This document shows, in pieces, positions 37,858 through 49,137 of a DNA stretch of 64,000 nucleotides. Position 1 is the first letter of the stretch. Each line of letters begins with the position of its first letter. A program made the translations under genes and the position numbers. The DNA is from Clarireedia homoeocarpa (Eukaryota; Ascomycota; Leotiomycetes; Helotiales; Rutstroemiaceae): the NCBI GenBank assembly GCA_001465935.1, contig LNKV01000027.1, positions 186,001-250,000 on the forward strand, given 5' to 3'. The notes beneath the pieces were generated by a model. The model worked only from the letters and a program-made list of their open reading frames with translations, ran no database searches and was not told the DNA's origin.

Positions 37858-38609
37858 ACTTGTATCCGCTCGGCAGTGATTCTCAATATTGTAGGTTCTG
37901 CTGCCTCTATGTTCCGTATGAGAACAGCAATTTTTAAATACTAAGCTGGCAAAGTGTTTGTAAAGTTGCAAAGAGTGATCGGGTCGATGATTCTTGGCAG
38001 CTCTTTGGAGCAGTAATCACAAACTAGCAAAGATGCTGCCCTCGTGAGATGCTGACCTCGTGAGAGTCAGGAAGATACACGAGTTAGTATGCACGATGAG
38101 CTACAGGTCTAACTAACTTTAAAAAACCCAGTCGGGTGAGATAGAGTTACAACCTCGTGGCTACCGAGAAGACGAATCTGACACAAATACCACGATGCTG
38201 GCACAGTAATGATGAATTAGCAAGGAAATGGACGGTGAGCATATGTAGCGCGAAGAAAGGCCACTTCCAGTCTGACACCTCCCTTACTAGTTATTTGTTG
38301 GAGGGAGCAGACCAAAGAATCGCGGTGGAACGACCACAAGGGACGCAATCTCTTTAATCATACAGTAGTTGTAATTGGTCACAGTTTTGATAACATTACC
38401 TAGTTCAGGATCCCATTACCTAGTTCAGGATCCCATTGCCTAGTTCAGGATCCCATTACCTGTTCACTTGGAACCGCTTGGAACCAACTTGTATGGGGTG
38501 TGTCTCCAGTAAATGTTGGACAAATTGCTAGGAGCACATTGCTGCAACTATACAGCCAAACTCCAGTGTTTAGAGTTAGGATGGAAGCTGGATACAAAAA
38601 ATAGCCAAG
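37858..38609. other. NRPS-like promoter region with 20-bp repeats
   Basis: Contains the presumed promoter of the A-T-R gene and the tandem repeat at 38,401-38,460. Nothing else is recognisable. Confidence 0.6.
38401..38460. repeat. 20-bp tandem repeat, 3 copies
   Basis: The unit TAGTTCAGGATCCCATTACC occurs three times in register; the middle copy has one A-to-G change. Confidence 0.95.
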
Positions 38610-39132
38610 TTACCTTTCATACAGTATAATCACGTGCAGCATGGTCGCAGGCCCGATGACTTGTACAAGACAAATCATGCAGCGTACGGCTTTCATGGAT
38701 GCAGGGTCTAGCATTGGCCAACCATTTTCCATGAAGAGATGAATCGGTAGAACTGAGGCAAAGAGCGCAATAATCCCGTTGGCCGCTGACCGCCTCGACC
38801 GGCGCCGGCTATCTACGAAGTATGAATAATAGAAATACCAGTGACAGATAGAATGAGCTGAGAACGTCAGAGAGCATGGCATGATGTGAGAATCCTTCGC
38901 GCCGCAAGAAACCCGGAACTTCCACGGTAGATATCTGGATGTCAGTACGATCGTTCCTTTGGGTCCAATGTTGGTTGGTGATGTCGAGCTCCGGAGACAC
39001 GTGGGAGAAGTAGAATAATACTCTTTGAAGACTTGAGTGGTTGAAATTATCACTACTAAAGCCACAGCCAAATGCTCCCAAGCATTGTTCCTTGCGCGGT
39101 GGCTTTCTTCGTGAAACATTGCGCAACAGCAT
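38610..39132 (-). pseudogene. Broken hydrophobic reading frame, probably a membrane protein relic
   Basis: Two overlapping minus-strand frames look coding in different parts. One (38,610-39,119) ends with strongly hydrophobic segments (IIALFASVLPIHLFMENGWP, then MICLVQVIGPATMLHVIILY); the other (38,809-39,132) contains SSFYLSLVFLLFILRR before a stop. This suggests a frameshifted or mis-spliced integral membrane gene. A possible donor (GTAACT) follows the last hydrophobic segment at about 38,612, but no convincing next exon was found. It could be a membrane terpene cyclase, as often found beside UbiA prenyltransferases, but no diagnostic motif supports that. Confidence 0.35.
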
Positions 39133-39240
39133 TACCGATTGACCGTCGACTCATGGTGTACAACACAATAATTCATACTTCTCTAAACTATCTAAGTGTG
39201 TACGATCGATCCTAAGATATCTTTAGACTGCCTCCGTCTC

Positions 39241-40272
39241 CTACAAGACTAATTTTTGTGCATTGTACTTCATCCAGTATTCACTAAAGCAAGCGAATAG
39301 CATACTTCCACCGGTCAAAAACCAAGCTCCACGATGAAACCACCATTCACAACTTTTGGGGTTCTCCAAATCCACCGTCACAATCATATACGCATTCGTT
39401 GCTGCGGCGCCAATTACACCCACGTAGAAAAAGAGACCTGCTCCGATGACCTGGCCTGCCGCGATGAGGAATGCGATTTGGATGCTAGCTAAGGCGGAGA
39501 AGAATGGCCGTGACACAGACTCAAATTTAATGGCGATAGAACGGACACCCTCGCGTTTGTCGTCTTTGATATCTTGATGGGCATAGACGGCGTCGTACAA
39601 CACAGTCCAGGCCATACCGGCCACGTACAAGCATGCAGACGCTTTGAGTGGGGTTTTGGAAGCATCGTTGTTGGAGAACAATTCTAGTCCAATACCTGGA
39701 AAACCAATAACGAATCCATACGCCCATGTCAAGCTGAGAATGACTTGAGGATAGTCGGTCATGCGCTTGCCCAATGGGTAGATGGCAATCAACACAATGG
39801 CAGGGATGAGATAGTAGATGCAGACAGTTGGGAACCACAAGAGCAAATACATGCCAAGGAGGAATTGTGCTCCATTGTAGATGAGAGCAGCACGTGTTGA
39901 GACTGCACCTCTAGCCAAAGGTCGATTTCTAGTCCGTGTAACAACACGGTCGATGTCTTGGTCGAGGATATCATTCCATGTGCATGCAGCACCTCGGAAG
40001 AGGATAGAGCCCAAGAGGAAGAGTATCGATGTGCTGCGAATCTCTGAGGGGGCTGGAAGATGGTCCAACATAGAAGCGCCAATGAAGATAGCCGATAGAC
40101 AAGGCAAGAATAGGTAGATTGTCCCGGCGGGTTTGGAGAACCGGATCAACTCCAGGTAGGGAGTGACTGAGGCAGAAAGGACATCTAGGATGCTCCTGCG
40201 CTTCGGGTAAGTTGGAGTGTGTGGCCGCTCGAGCTCTTGCTTGGAAGATCCCTCGAACGTCTTTTGCGACAT
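39241..40272 (-). CDS. UbiA-family aromatic prenyltransferase
   Basis: A single-exon gene of 343 residues with about eight or nine membrane segments. Both prenyl-diphosphate Mg-binding motifs are present: NDILDQDID (N100, D101, D104, D108) and the second around YDAVYAHQDIKDD (226-238). The enzyme should attach a prenyl chain to an aromatic acceptor in a membrane. The 45 residues before the first membrane segment are short and contain acidic residues, unlike the long Arg/Ser-rich transit peptide of mitochondrial COQ2, so I favour a meroterpenoid-type or other ER prenyltransferase. Its neighbours on the same strand are a broken membrane ORF and an A-T-R reductase. COQ2 remains the alternative. 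Confidence 0.85.
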   Translation of the reverse strand: MSQKTFEGSSKQELERPHTPTYPKRRSILDVLSASVTPYLELIRFSKPAGTIYLFLPCLSAIFIGASMLDHLPAPSEIRSTSILFLLGSILFRGAACTWNDILDQDIDRVVTRTRNRPLARGAVSTRAALIYNGAQFLLGMYLLLWFPTVCIYYLIPAIVLIAIYPLGKRMTDYPQVILSLTWAYGFVIGFPGIGLELFSNNDASKTPLKASACLYVAGMAWTVLYDAVYAHQDIKDDKREGVRSIAIKFESVSRPFFSALASIQIAFLIAAGQVIGAGLFFYVGVIGAAATNAYMIVTVDLENPKSCEWWFHRGAWFLTGGSMLFACFSEYWMKYNAQKLVL

Positions 40273-40357
40273 GTTGGATTCAGTTGTTGAATTTCAAGCC
40301 GGCTGATATCAAATACTATACGGAGTCGAATGCTGGAAATCTTTAGGACAGCTCACC

Positions 40358-40367
40358 CTTTTATAAT
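40358..40367 (-). promoter_or_regulatory. TATA-like element upstream of the UbiA gene
   Basis: TTATAAAAGG on the minus strand lies about 85-95 bases before the UbiA ATG at 40,272. Confidence 0.3.
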
Positions 40368-40830
40368 CAGGTTCCTGCCATCTATGTATGTCTTTCACAA
40401 CCAACGGTATTGGGTCCGTAGAATTGCCCAAAACGTGCCACTTCGCCGCCTCCAGAAGGGTGGTCGTATCGAAATTACTATCCCTTGATCATGGCTTTCA
40501 GTTATCAGACCACGGTATCAGTTCTCATTGTGACCAGGACTCGAGCATGGCGCAACCGTCTATACCGGTCGCTGGTAAGTTTTAGTGGGCCATCCCGGTG
40601 TCATTGAGGCATAAGCGTATTAGAGAAGCCGATAGATGCACCAAAGGAGGCAGGTGATACTACCCCGTTTTCCTTCATCCAGTAGGTTTCTATTTTCTGC
40701 CAACGAACAGCAAGGGCTGTTTTGAATTACGTCATATCCACCTATCAATAACTGTGTTTTGCATTAGACGTTGGTACATGTTACAGTAACATTTCTAACA
40801 AACCGAAAACGATTCTTTCAAACGATTCTG

Positions 40831-40929
40831 TACCATGCCCTTACCATGCACTTAGCATGCCCTTACCATGCCCTTACCATGCACTTACCATGCACTTACC
40901 ATGCACTTCCCATGCACCTACCATGCACT
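40831..40929. repeat. 11-bp minisatellite, 9 copies
   Basis: Nine contiguous copies of TACCATGCACT or close variants (TACCATGCCCT, TAGCATGCCCT, TCCCATGCACC) cover 99 bases exactly. Copies differ at one to three positions, mainly A/C at unit position 9. Confidence 0.95.
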
Positions 40930-43900
40930 TATTTCATGGATCAATCCCGGCACACTCTTTTCCAACGGACGCGGCCGAGGGATCTGCTTTCATGGGTTAC
41001 GCCTTTGGCTAAACTCGTCACCAAAATGCCCTCGCCGAAAAGGCGTGTGTTTATCCAAAAATCCCTCAGGAAGCCCCCTGCGGAGCAACATACCATACTT
41101 ATGTATGCAACTGAGGGGTAATTACAACGGTGCTCGGGCCTGTAACCTCATTCGAAATCCACACAGATTCTTCCCTGCGCATGAAGTAGCCGGCTATAGC
41201 TCCGCGCCGGTCCGAAGGGTGGGTCTCAGGGTGCACCACCCAATGTCCGTCTCCTCCATCACGGAAAGCAGTCGCGATTAGACCATCGCTTCCCGCGGCA
41301 CGTCGCGGTTCCAGATCTGGCCAACCCATGGATTCGGGACCAATCTCTGTCTTCCCCTCGGCTTGCATAAACATGCCAACGTCGATGTTAATTCCTGGAA
41401 TACTTCGGCATTTGTAATAAAATGGCGGCCAAGAAGGCGATAAGCAGCTCCGCTAAATTCTCACTGGGTCCCAGACCAGACACCGGACGAAGCTAACGCA
41501 ATTCACGAATCAATGCTGAGTCGGCATGCAGGAATCGCGCGTGAAATTTTTCCTGGAACATGCAGCGAGTGTATGTCTTATACCGCAATAGTACTACTTT
41601 GTCCCTTCCGTACTGCGAGCTCAACGCCCACGTTTCTTGGCCCTTTTTTGGACGACATGAAGCTCCCCCACTTTGAGAAGACGGCCTGAGGTTGGCTAAT
41701 GCATCGCGTCCAGTATGTTGTACAAAATACTATGTAACATCTATCAGCTGTCAGCTATTGTTCAAGCGGCAAGGCGGTCTTTCCGATTTCTGCGGTTCAC
41801 TGGATTTTCCTACTCGTACCTCTGTTGGTAACTGTTGATTATCAATCCTACACCGTACAATCACAATCATGCATGCTGCAAGTGCCAGCATCCACCACCG
41901 ACCCCCTCATTGTCTCATTGGAGCATTCACATCCTTCATTACTGTACGGAGTACTTAGCAGCCCAAACTCCGTCGTTGCGGGTATAGTCACGGGAAGTAA
42001 ACCGCGGAAGCATGCGAGAAAGAATCCTTCCATTGCAACCCGTCAGATGACTTGCCACTGGTAGAAGCAGCAGTCTTTCGTCTCGTCTCGTATGTTCATT
42101 ATCACGCTAGCAAAGCAAACCGCCGCCCTTACCGCATTAATTGGTCTTATCTTTCGACGATTTTCCTTATCCTTTTCGCTTTTCGGACATAGCATATCCC
42201 GGGTAATTGACTAATAGGTTGGGAGAATCCAATTGACGATGTTTTCAAGAAATGAAAACCGGAAATTACACCGGTAGCTAGCACACGCTATGCCAGAGGT
42301 TTCAATTCGACTAAATACGATAATTATGCTGTTCACCGCTGCTGCCACTAAGAACCAGTATCTAATGCTCTTTTTACTACAGTATGAGCATGGATCCTGC
42401 TACGCGCGGAAAGATGGCGCTCTACCGTGCGGACGTCTATTGCATTACTCCTCTCCTCTAGAAAGACTAAGATACACAAAAGAACGCAGCAATCATCCAG
42501 AAGAAGCTGAAGCCAAAGAACAGTAAGGATAGCATACTACTTGTGGCAGCTAGTGATCCTCCGGCTCTTGCTCATGCTTGGAGAAATATGCGCCCTCGAG
42601 TACGCGCCAAAGACACTCATATATTCGCAGCATTCCTGAGAGCCTAGAGCGCCATGGGAAACCATCCAGGAGGACCTAACTACCAAAATTCTTGATCAAG
42701 AGTACCACAAGAACATGTAAGTGAAGCACACTCAAGAACTACCTCCCAGAAGTATCATCATCGGCGCCACGGAGCACTCAGATATTCCTTTCACAATCAA
42801 ATGGCGCAGATATACAGCTAGCTAACAGAACCACGCCTAGCAAGGCCTCTACATAGGTAGAAGGCGCCCAAAGATCCCTCTCAGCATAGCCAATGCTGTA
42901 GAAATGACGCACGAATATTTGTCCACCAACCATTCACCAACTATCACAGTCCCACCGGCAGGAATCGCCATCGACAGAGGGCTAGTCGATATACCCACGC
43001 ACCAGATCCAGCTTGAGACTCACTATACGTTCAACGCAGCAGATGCAAAGTATCAGCCGTGTACAGTACATCGCAGTCAGTACCGATTGCGAAACGGGTT
43101 TAAGAATAAGTATACACACGTACGTATGGATCAGAGCGCATTTCTCCACTATCGCGCATATTCATCCGTCCGATACTGGTGACGATCGATGTTATTTTCT
43201 TTTCTTTTCTTTACCGCTTATTAATTAACACTTCTTCACCTCCTGTTTTGTTTGTTTGTTCAAGACGCGACGGGCATGCACAGTGCAGCTTTCTTTCTGT
43301 TCAACGGGAAAGCTTTCTTTCCGACTGAGTCTGGGTTCGTGTGTGATATCTTCTTAGCTGAAGTGGATGGATAGAGTTCGAGATATTTATTACAGTTACG
43401 TGGTACCTTAGGAAGAAGAGTTAATTAAATCCGCACGCTATTTCCGAGCCGCTTCCCCGCGTTATGTGTGGAAGCGTCGACGGTGTCGTGTTCTAAAGGA
43501 TAAGTCGACCCGCGGGCTAACTAACTAACCTTAGCTTTACACCCTATTTGAACTCTGATATATTGTAACTTTATCTTTTTTTCAGGATCCTTATCTTATC
43601 TTTAGAATAAATAGAACGGTAGAGATGTCATTGCAAACTCAACCTCTTACACATTATTATAAATATCGCAGACATCAAATAAAAAACTAAAGGCAAAGAA
43701 TTACAACGTATTTCAATTGGTCATAAATTCGTTATTAATTGTGTAATACATATGATCAATCCATCCACTCATCCATCCATCCCATCATATCGTGAAAGCC
43801 GAACAAACACAGCCGAGGAAAAAAGAATTCATCGCAAGAACAAGAGCTTCCGATTACTTGTTTGCCCAATCTTCGGGTATCGTAAAAGGTGACGAGCGCG

Positions 43901-43966
43901 CAAGGAACGAGTAGTGGCATCGTGTATGTATACCAGAGGGCGAGATACGAATTAGCTTTAGTGTAT

Positions 43967-44725
43967 TTAGTATCTGCCGCCGATGGTAGCGGAGTTGTCG
44001 CGATCGGAATCAACGCGGGGGTCAACCCTGGGAGAGGATGTCAGTATGAATGCTATGATAAGAATGTGCCAAGAGGTAGAGAAGAAAGCTTACTTGTTGA
44101 GCAGATCGCTGTTATGTGGTCCAGCAGTGTTTTGCGCAGTTCCTGAACCAGGAGTAGCGTGAGAACCGGAAGCTCCCAAGATACCGCCGGTAGAGTGGCC
44201 GTGTTGGTTACCACGGCCATCCAAGTCGGAGTCCACGCGGGGGTCAAGCTTGTTGGCCGCGTTGGAGTCGTGAGGACCAGCGTTGGTGGAGTTGGACAAG
44301 CCTCCGCTGTATCCGGTACCACCGATGTGGTTGCCAGTGGATGTGCCACCGGTGTGGGTGGCTGATCCCAGAGTGCTGGAGTTCTGGGTGCCGTAGCCGG
44401 AGGAGGTGGAGTTGGGAATGCGGTTTCCGTCGCGGTCGGAGTCTACGCGGGGATCGGCGGCGTTGGCGATCTTTGAGGAGTGAGGGCCGTGGGTACCCTC
44501 GCCGTGACCGTAGGTGCCGCCTTGGTTGGAGTCAATTCTTGGGTCGGCGGCGTTGGCTACCCTAGAGCTGTGGGGGCCCTGAGTGCCTTCAGCGTAGGTG
44601 TTGGTCGTTGTTGCGCCAGGAACAGTTGAGGTGTGTGTTGTGTCGGTGTGTGTGCTATCGTGACCGTGTCCCTTGTTCAAGTGAAGGACATCCTTAACTT
44701 TTTGGATTGTTGATTCGCCAGTCAT
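43967..44725 (-). CDS. Disordered hydrophilic protein with four GPH...DPRVDSD repeats
   Basis: Exon 1 is 44725-44094 and exon 2 is 44027-43967, giving 230 residues. The chain is rich in Gly, Ser, Thr, His, Asn and Asp, without signal peptide, membrane segment or Cys. Four 18-residue repeats of the form GPHSSxxANAADPRVDSD lie at 50-67, 80-97, 150-167 and 202-219; the last is split by the 66-nt intron, and splicing restores it exactly (NKVDPRVDSDRD), which confirms the model. The end is ATIGGRY. The composition resembles stress-protective hydrophilins or dehydrin-like proteins; function is otherwise unknown. A TATA element and TTTG repeats lie upstream, in line with an inducible promoter. Confidence 0.85.
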
Positions 44726-46974
44726 TTTGATGGTTGTGATTTGAACTAGTTTGTGTAAAGTAGTAGGTCGTTATGTTTGAATGTGTTGAGTATTCAGAAG
44801 ATGTTTGTTTGTTTGTTTGTATGATGAGGAAAGAAGAATTGAAGTCGAACTTCCGATCCTTTATATATACAATTCCAACAACGATAAGAGAGTCCCATTT
44901 TCACATCAGTTGGACCATCAAACTTGTTTTTCTCTTTGATCACTCATGGGACGATCTTGGAATGGCGAAGTTTCAGATCTTCGATTGCACGTCTTCAAAG
45001 AAACATGGAATTTTGTTAATCACTTGGCGTCATAACGCCCTTCTCAAACACGCTCGTTCCTGAACATGTTGGGTAACCCCGCGAACCCACCTTCCAGAGG
45101 TTCATCTGACAGGTTTGTTGTCAGGGCCAAGCCATTGCTAGATTAATCGCTCGCAAAGAAAGCACGATCTATTGGACAGAAGGGACGAAGGCGGCCAAAA
45201 CCTTGGAAGTCTGTTGGGCAAGAAGGAGCCTCAGCTGGGCGGAGGGCTGCAATTGCCAACTACTATACTCGTACCCCTGGCTCTAGACTCCCCCTTACAG
45301 CAAAGTGGAGGTCTCCGCTGCCAGCCCAGATTCGCTGTCGTCATAACTCGAAAAGTTGTGGCTTTCACGTCATAGCGGGGTTGTGAAATTACGTGCGACT
45401 ATAAGGCCGGCCAATCATCAGCTTACTGTATTTTGCACATCTGCACATCTGGCATAATTTAGTGAAGATTGCCTGTGGCTGGAACAAAGACTGAGCTAAT
45501 ATTATGTCATAATCACCCAATATGTGGCGGTGCGTCACGACATCCGAAAGCAACTCTGACTTGAATGTGACCATTATGTTTTTTATTGAACGATCGACTA
45601 GACATGAAAGGCTTCGATCCAAACAGAAGGAATAAAGGAACAAGAAGAAAATAGGACGATGACGTCGGTTGCGTGCAACTTCAAGAAATTTCTGCTGGCA
45701 ATCGAAAAGGACAACCCAGCCACCCAACCGCCCAACCCCGGATATTTCAATATTCTAGCAAGTCACATGATTGCATCGTTTCCACTTTCCACTTTCCACT
45801 TTCCACTTTCCTCCTTTCTATGGAGGTGCAAACGCAGGTTTTCAGGCACCGAATGTCAAAATTCAATTGTTACGGCTTAAAATCGATAGCACAATCAAAC
45901 TTACTATCAACTTTTAATGCTTGCCTTCATTCCATTCTCTATGTGCTTGGGAGGAGTTTTTCCAAGCCGCTCACTTCGTACTAGGCAAAAACACCGAAGG
46001 ACGTAATGGTACTCAAAGCTTGGGACACGAAAGTTGTATTCAGATATCGGTTTGACAAGCGAAATGGATTCAGCAAAAGGATATTGCGACGTGGTACTAG
46101 ATGCTTGAGTGCAGCTGGACTGATCTTTCTTGACCAAGTATGAACAGGCCATACTATTGTATCGCATTTCTCCTCTTTCTTGCAGTCTCATCCCCATTCT
46201 TGTCGAGACTCAGAGCACCATGATCTGATGCGGCGGAGTACGGTTTGCTTTCAGAGCTATCCCTTGGCTGGCAAATACTCGTGGTCTCACGAGACGTAAG
46301 GTGGGAAAGTCGCGGATGGCAGTCAAGGAGATGCACATGTTTCATATCACATCCATCTCCCCGACGAATTCAGTTACCTCCTGGCGAGTAAATTCATCGT
46401 CTTTTCGGTAGCAAGGCCATTCTTTCTGTGCGTGTCAATTGAGGCGAGATGTTTCATTGACACCGTTGTGCTCCATCTGCTGCTTAGGCCCGCCAATAGC
46501 TGAGACGTGGCTTAGCGGCTATTTATATCTGCAGGTACAAATATCGTCCGGGTTCTAGTGGAAACTGCATGTCAGAGACTTATTGTCTCTGCTCAACCCT
46601 CCAATATTATTTGAACTAAGTCAGGAGAAGATCTAGAATGTTCGCTCCACCGCTTCTGAAACGAGTTGCACGATAACGCTCGGACTGCCGCAACTGTAGC
46701 AGCCCCATGAGCTCCAAGAAGTCTCGAATGTTTCACACAGGGATCAAAAGGTCCACCGATCATGCACCGTGAGTTCGTACTGCGGCCATATTGGCTGATA
46801 GCAATATAATATGACATACCGCCAAAGTTGTCTGGTTCGGTTCGAGACACCCTTCAAGTTGGTGCGAGCCTTCTGATGAATGTAGCATGGCAACAATAAT
46901 TCTCCGTTGGGCGTTAATCAGTTTCTTTGATTGGTGATGCTGGCCATCCCGGTCCATAGTTCACTTTGATTCTT
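44726..46974. other. Divergent intergenic region
   Basis: Lies between the starts of the GPH-repeat gene and the rhodopsin-domain gene. It has (TTTG)n at 44,803-44,820 and (TTTCCAC)n at about 45,779-45,808. Open frames of up to 112 codons have no domain. No gene is supported. Confidence 0.6.
44858..44869 (-). promoter_or_regulatory. TATA box of the GPH-repeat gene
   Basis: TATATATAAAGG on the minus strand lies about 135-145 bases before the ATG at 44,725. Confidence 0.5.
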
Positions 46975-48325
46975 ATGGATATCTCACAGAGAATAATCCA
47001 TGTACTAGATAGCGATGGCGGGGACATCTCTCTAGGTGAGTAATTGGGAATCCGATAATCAATACCACGAAGCTAATGTTTCTAGCGCCTCGAATTCTTT
47101 TAATATGTTGGCCACTTTATGGAGTCTCGGCGTTGGTACTCATTTTACGGTTACTCGCCAAGCTGAAGGCACACCTTCCTTTTGCCCTTGAGGATTTGCT
47201 GATCGGGTTTGCCATGGTAAGCATATAATCAGCTTGCCACAGATCACGCCTCGCTAATATTCGTAACAAGCTCTTTGGTATTTGTCATATATCGTTGAAC
47301 ACATGGGGAATAACATTTGGGCTGGGAAGGCATTACTGGTACCTCACCGACTTCCAACGACAACAAGCAATGAGAGCCGAGTTCATTAGCCAACCATTTG
47401 GTAGGTATACTAAACTCAGGAAATCATCCAATTTGCTAATTCGAACAGGCATCATTTCTTCTACCTTTGGGCGCATATCCTTCGCTGTTTATCTTCTTCC
47501 TTTGGTAGCGCACTGCAGGCATCGGAGATGGTTTCTGTACTTACTCATCCTACAGAACGCAGTCGTAAACATGTTCACGATAATCCTCATACTTAGCCAA
47601 TGCTCGAACATTCAATTCAACTGGGATCGAGAGGCTCATGCAGGAGAATGCCGGAACTCTAGTATTCAAAGAGACATGGGGTTATTTCAAGGTGCTAGTA
47701 GCTCCTTCACTGATCTCTCACTTACCATTATACCCGTCACGATGATATCCAGTCTTCATATTGAGAAATGTGTTAAGATTGGTTTATCGTTCCTGCTGGG
47801 GGTCAGTAGTTTGTAAGTCAAGAGGAAGAATTAGTTGAAGATGGCATGCCTAATAAGTAAAATAGTGCATTGGTCGCATCTATCATCAGAACGTGTCTCA
47901 CGGTAGATGGAAACGGTGACGAGACCTGTGAGTAAAAGTGCGTAATGGGATTGTTTCGTCACATGCTGACTTCAGGATTAGATAGATCAACCGACTTTGT
48001 TACGTGGTGTGCAGTAGAGAACTGCACGGTAATCATAACATCATCAATACCTCTCCTCCGACCACTTTTCAGGCGTACGACCAAACCTTACCAGGAAGTA
48101 AAACAAGGGTTTGGCTTCGGCTGTCCTGCCGTTATTCCTTTAAACACGATAGATTATCGAACATCGAGTGAAATGAGACAGGAATTCGACCCCAAACAAT
48201 GTCCTAAGGTGGACTATCGAATGTCCACAGAGATATTCGATACGCCAGAGCAAATGAAAACAATCGAAGGGGGAGAAAACAATCAAAAAGGGACAGTGAG
48301 AATCGAAGCGCAATCACTGGTGTAA
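46975..48325 (+). CDS. Fungal rhodopsin-domain (SAT4/PTH11-related) seven-helix membrane protein
   Basis: Six exons: 46975-47035, 47086-47216, 47271-47400, 47449-47812, 47866-47927 and 47982-48325, giving 363 residues. Seven hydrophobic helices occupy about residues 20-285, with the conserved ALEDLLIG after helix 2, the NTWGITFGLGRHYW block and the late TDFVTWCAVENCTVIITSS followed by PLLRPLF. The tail (about 290-363) is polar. No extracellular CFEM domain is present. Family members act as putative receptors or membrane sensors in filamentous fungi, with mostly unknown ligands. Intron 3 is 48 nt and keeps frame if retained. The acceptor of intron 5 is the second AG (GGATTAG at 47,981); the first would give a stop. 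Confidence 0.8.
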
Positions 48326-49137
48326 TTTAAGAAGGTGTGTTGCGAGGCAAGGGAATAAAAAGAGGAACAAGCTGAATGGTAAGGGTGAGACGGAGAACAG
48401 AATGACTTCTAAATGCCGAGTACTTCTCGGTGATAAATCTGAACAGATAACTCCGTGACCTAGAAAAATTACCTTCAAGATCAGCCCAGCGGACGTACCG
48501 GTACATACCTGTGGCATGTGATTTACGTTGAAAATGATGGCCCACGTGGACTTCAACGTTGAGCGGCCGAATTTTCGCAAAGATCTTCATCTACAACGGG
48601 ATAAATAGTACGGAACGTATGGAAGTATTGGAATTGAGTTCAACGGTACTAAATACGGCCGCCAATTCCCAAGTCGGCTGGTCGAGCTGTGCGGAGAAAG
48701 AACCTAGCTGAAATAGGAAGTCCTTCCGCTCGAAAAATGACGCTTCAGTCGTGTCGTCCACCAGACCCCGCCGCAGCCTTACATCATGATTCTCTTCTAC
48801 ACACAACTTACTCATTCATACCGAGGTCCTCGAAGAAAGAGACATTGCCCCGAAGTGTACGAGTTGCTACGTTCGCCGCAGTATGCAATATGTTCTCACT
48901 TAAGAATGTCAGCACCCAACATATCCTCCGGTCGAAACATCCGTCTTGGTAAATCCCTCTCTTTCTAATTCGCCATCGAGCAAGGCGGATCTACAAAGAG
49001 TGACTGGCTCGCAACTTGCGCTTTTCTGTGTGTTGGTTGATGTGAAGTATTTCATCCTAGTGGAATTTGAAGTTAGTATATTTCAATACTTGAGTTGGTT
49101 ACATATTTGGGCTCCAAATCTTTCCGCGTCTTCAATC
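48326..49137. other. Intergenic before the carboxylesterase
   Basis: No gene is supported. It contains the carboxylesterase promoter. The esterase frame stays open upstream to 48,946, but this extension lacks secretory or domain character. Confidence 0.6.

Larger units (their letters stand above)
40273..43966. other. 3.7-kb gene-poor region
   Basis: No intact gene is supported. A nine-copy 11-bp minisatellite lies at 40,831-40,929. A minus-strand frame at 41,099-41,374 reads protein-like (including GWPDLEPRRAAGSDGL) and a plus-strand stretch near 42,484-42,640 reads LLVAASDPPALAHAWRNM, but both are short and bounded by stops; they may be gene or element relics. (TTTTC)n occurs at about 43,195-43,215. 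The right end carries the 3' side of the GPH-repeat gene. Confidence 0.55.

Noticed and set aside
40771..41121. 116-codon frame through the 11-bp minisatellite
   Set aside because: The frame stays open only because the repeat lacks stops in all frames; flanks have no domain or codon bias.
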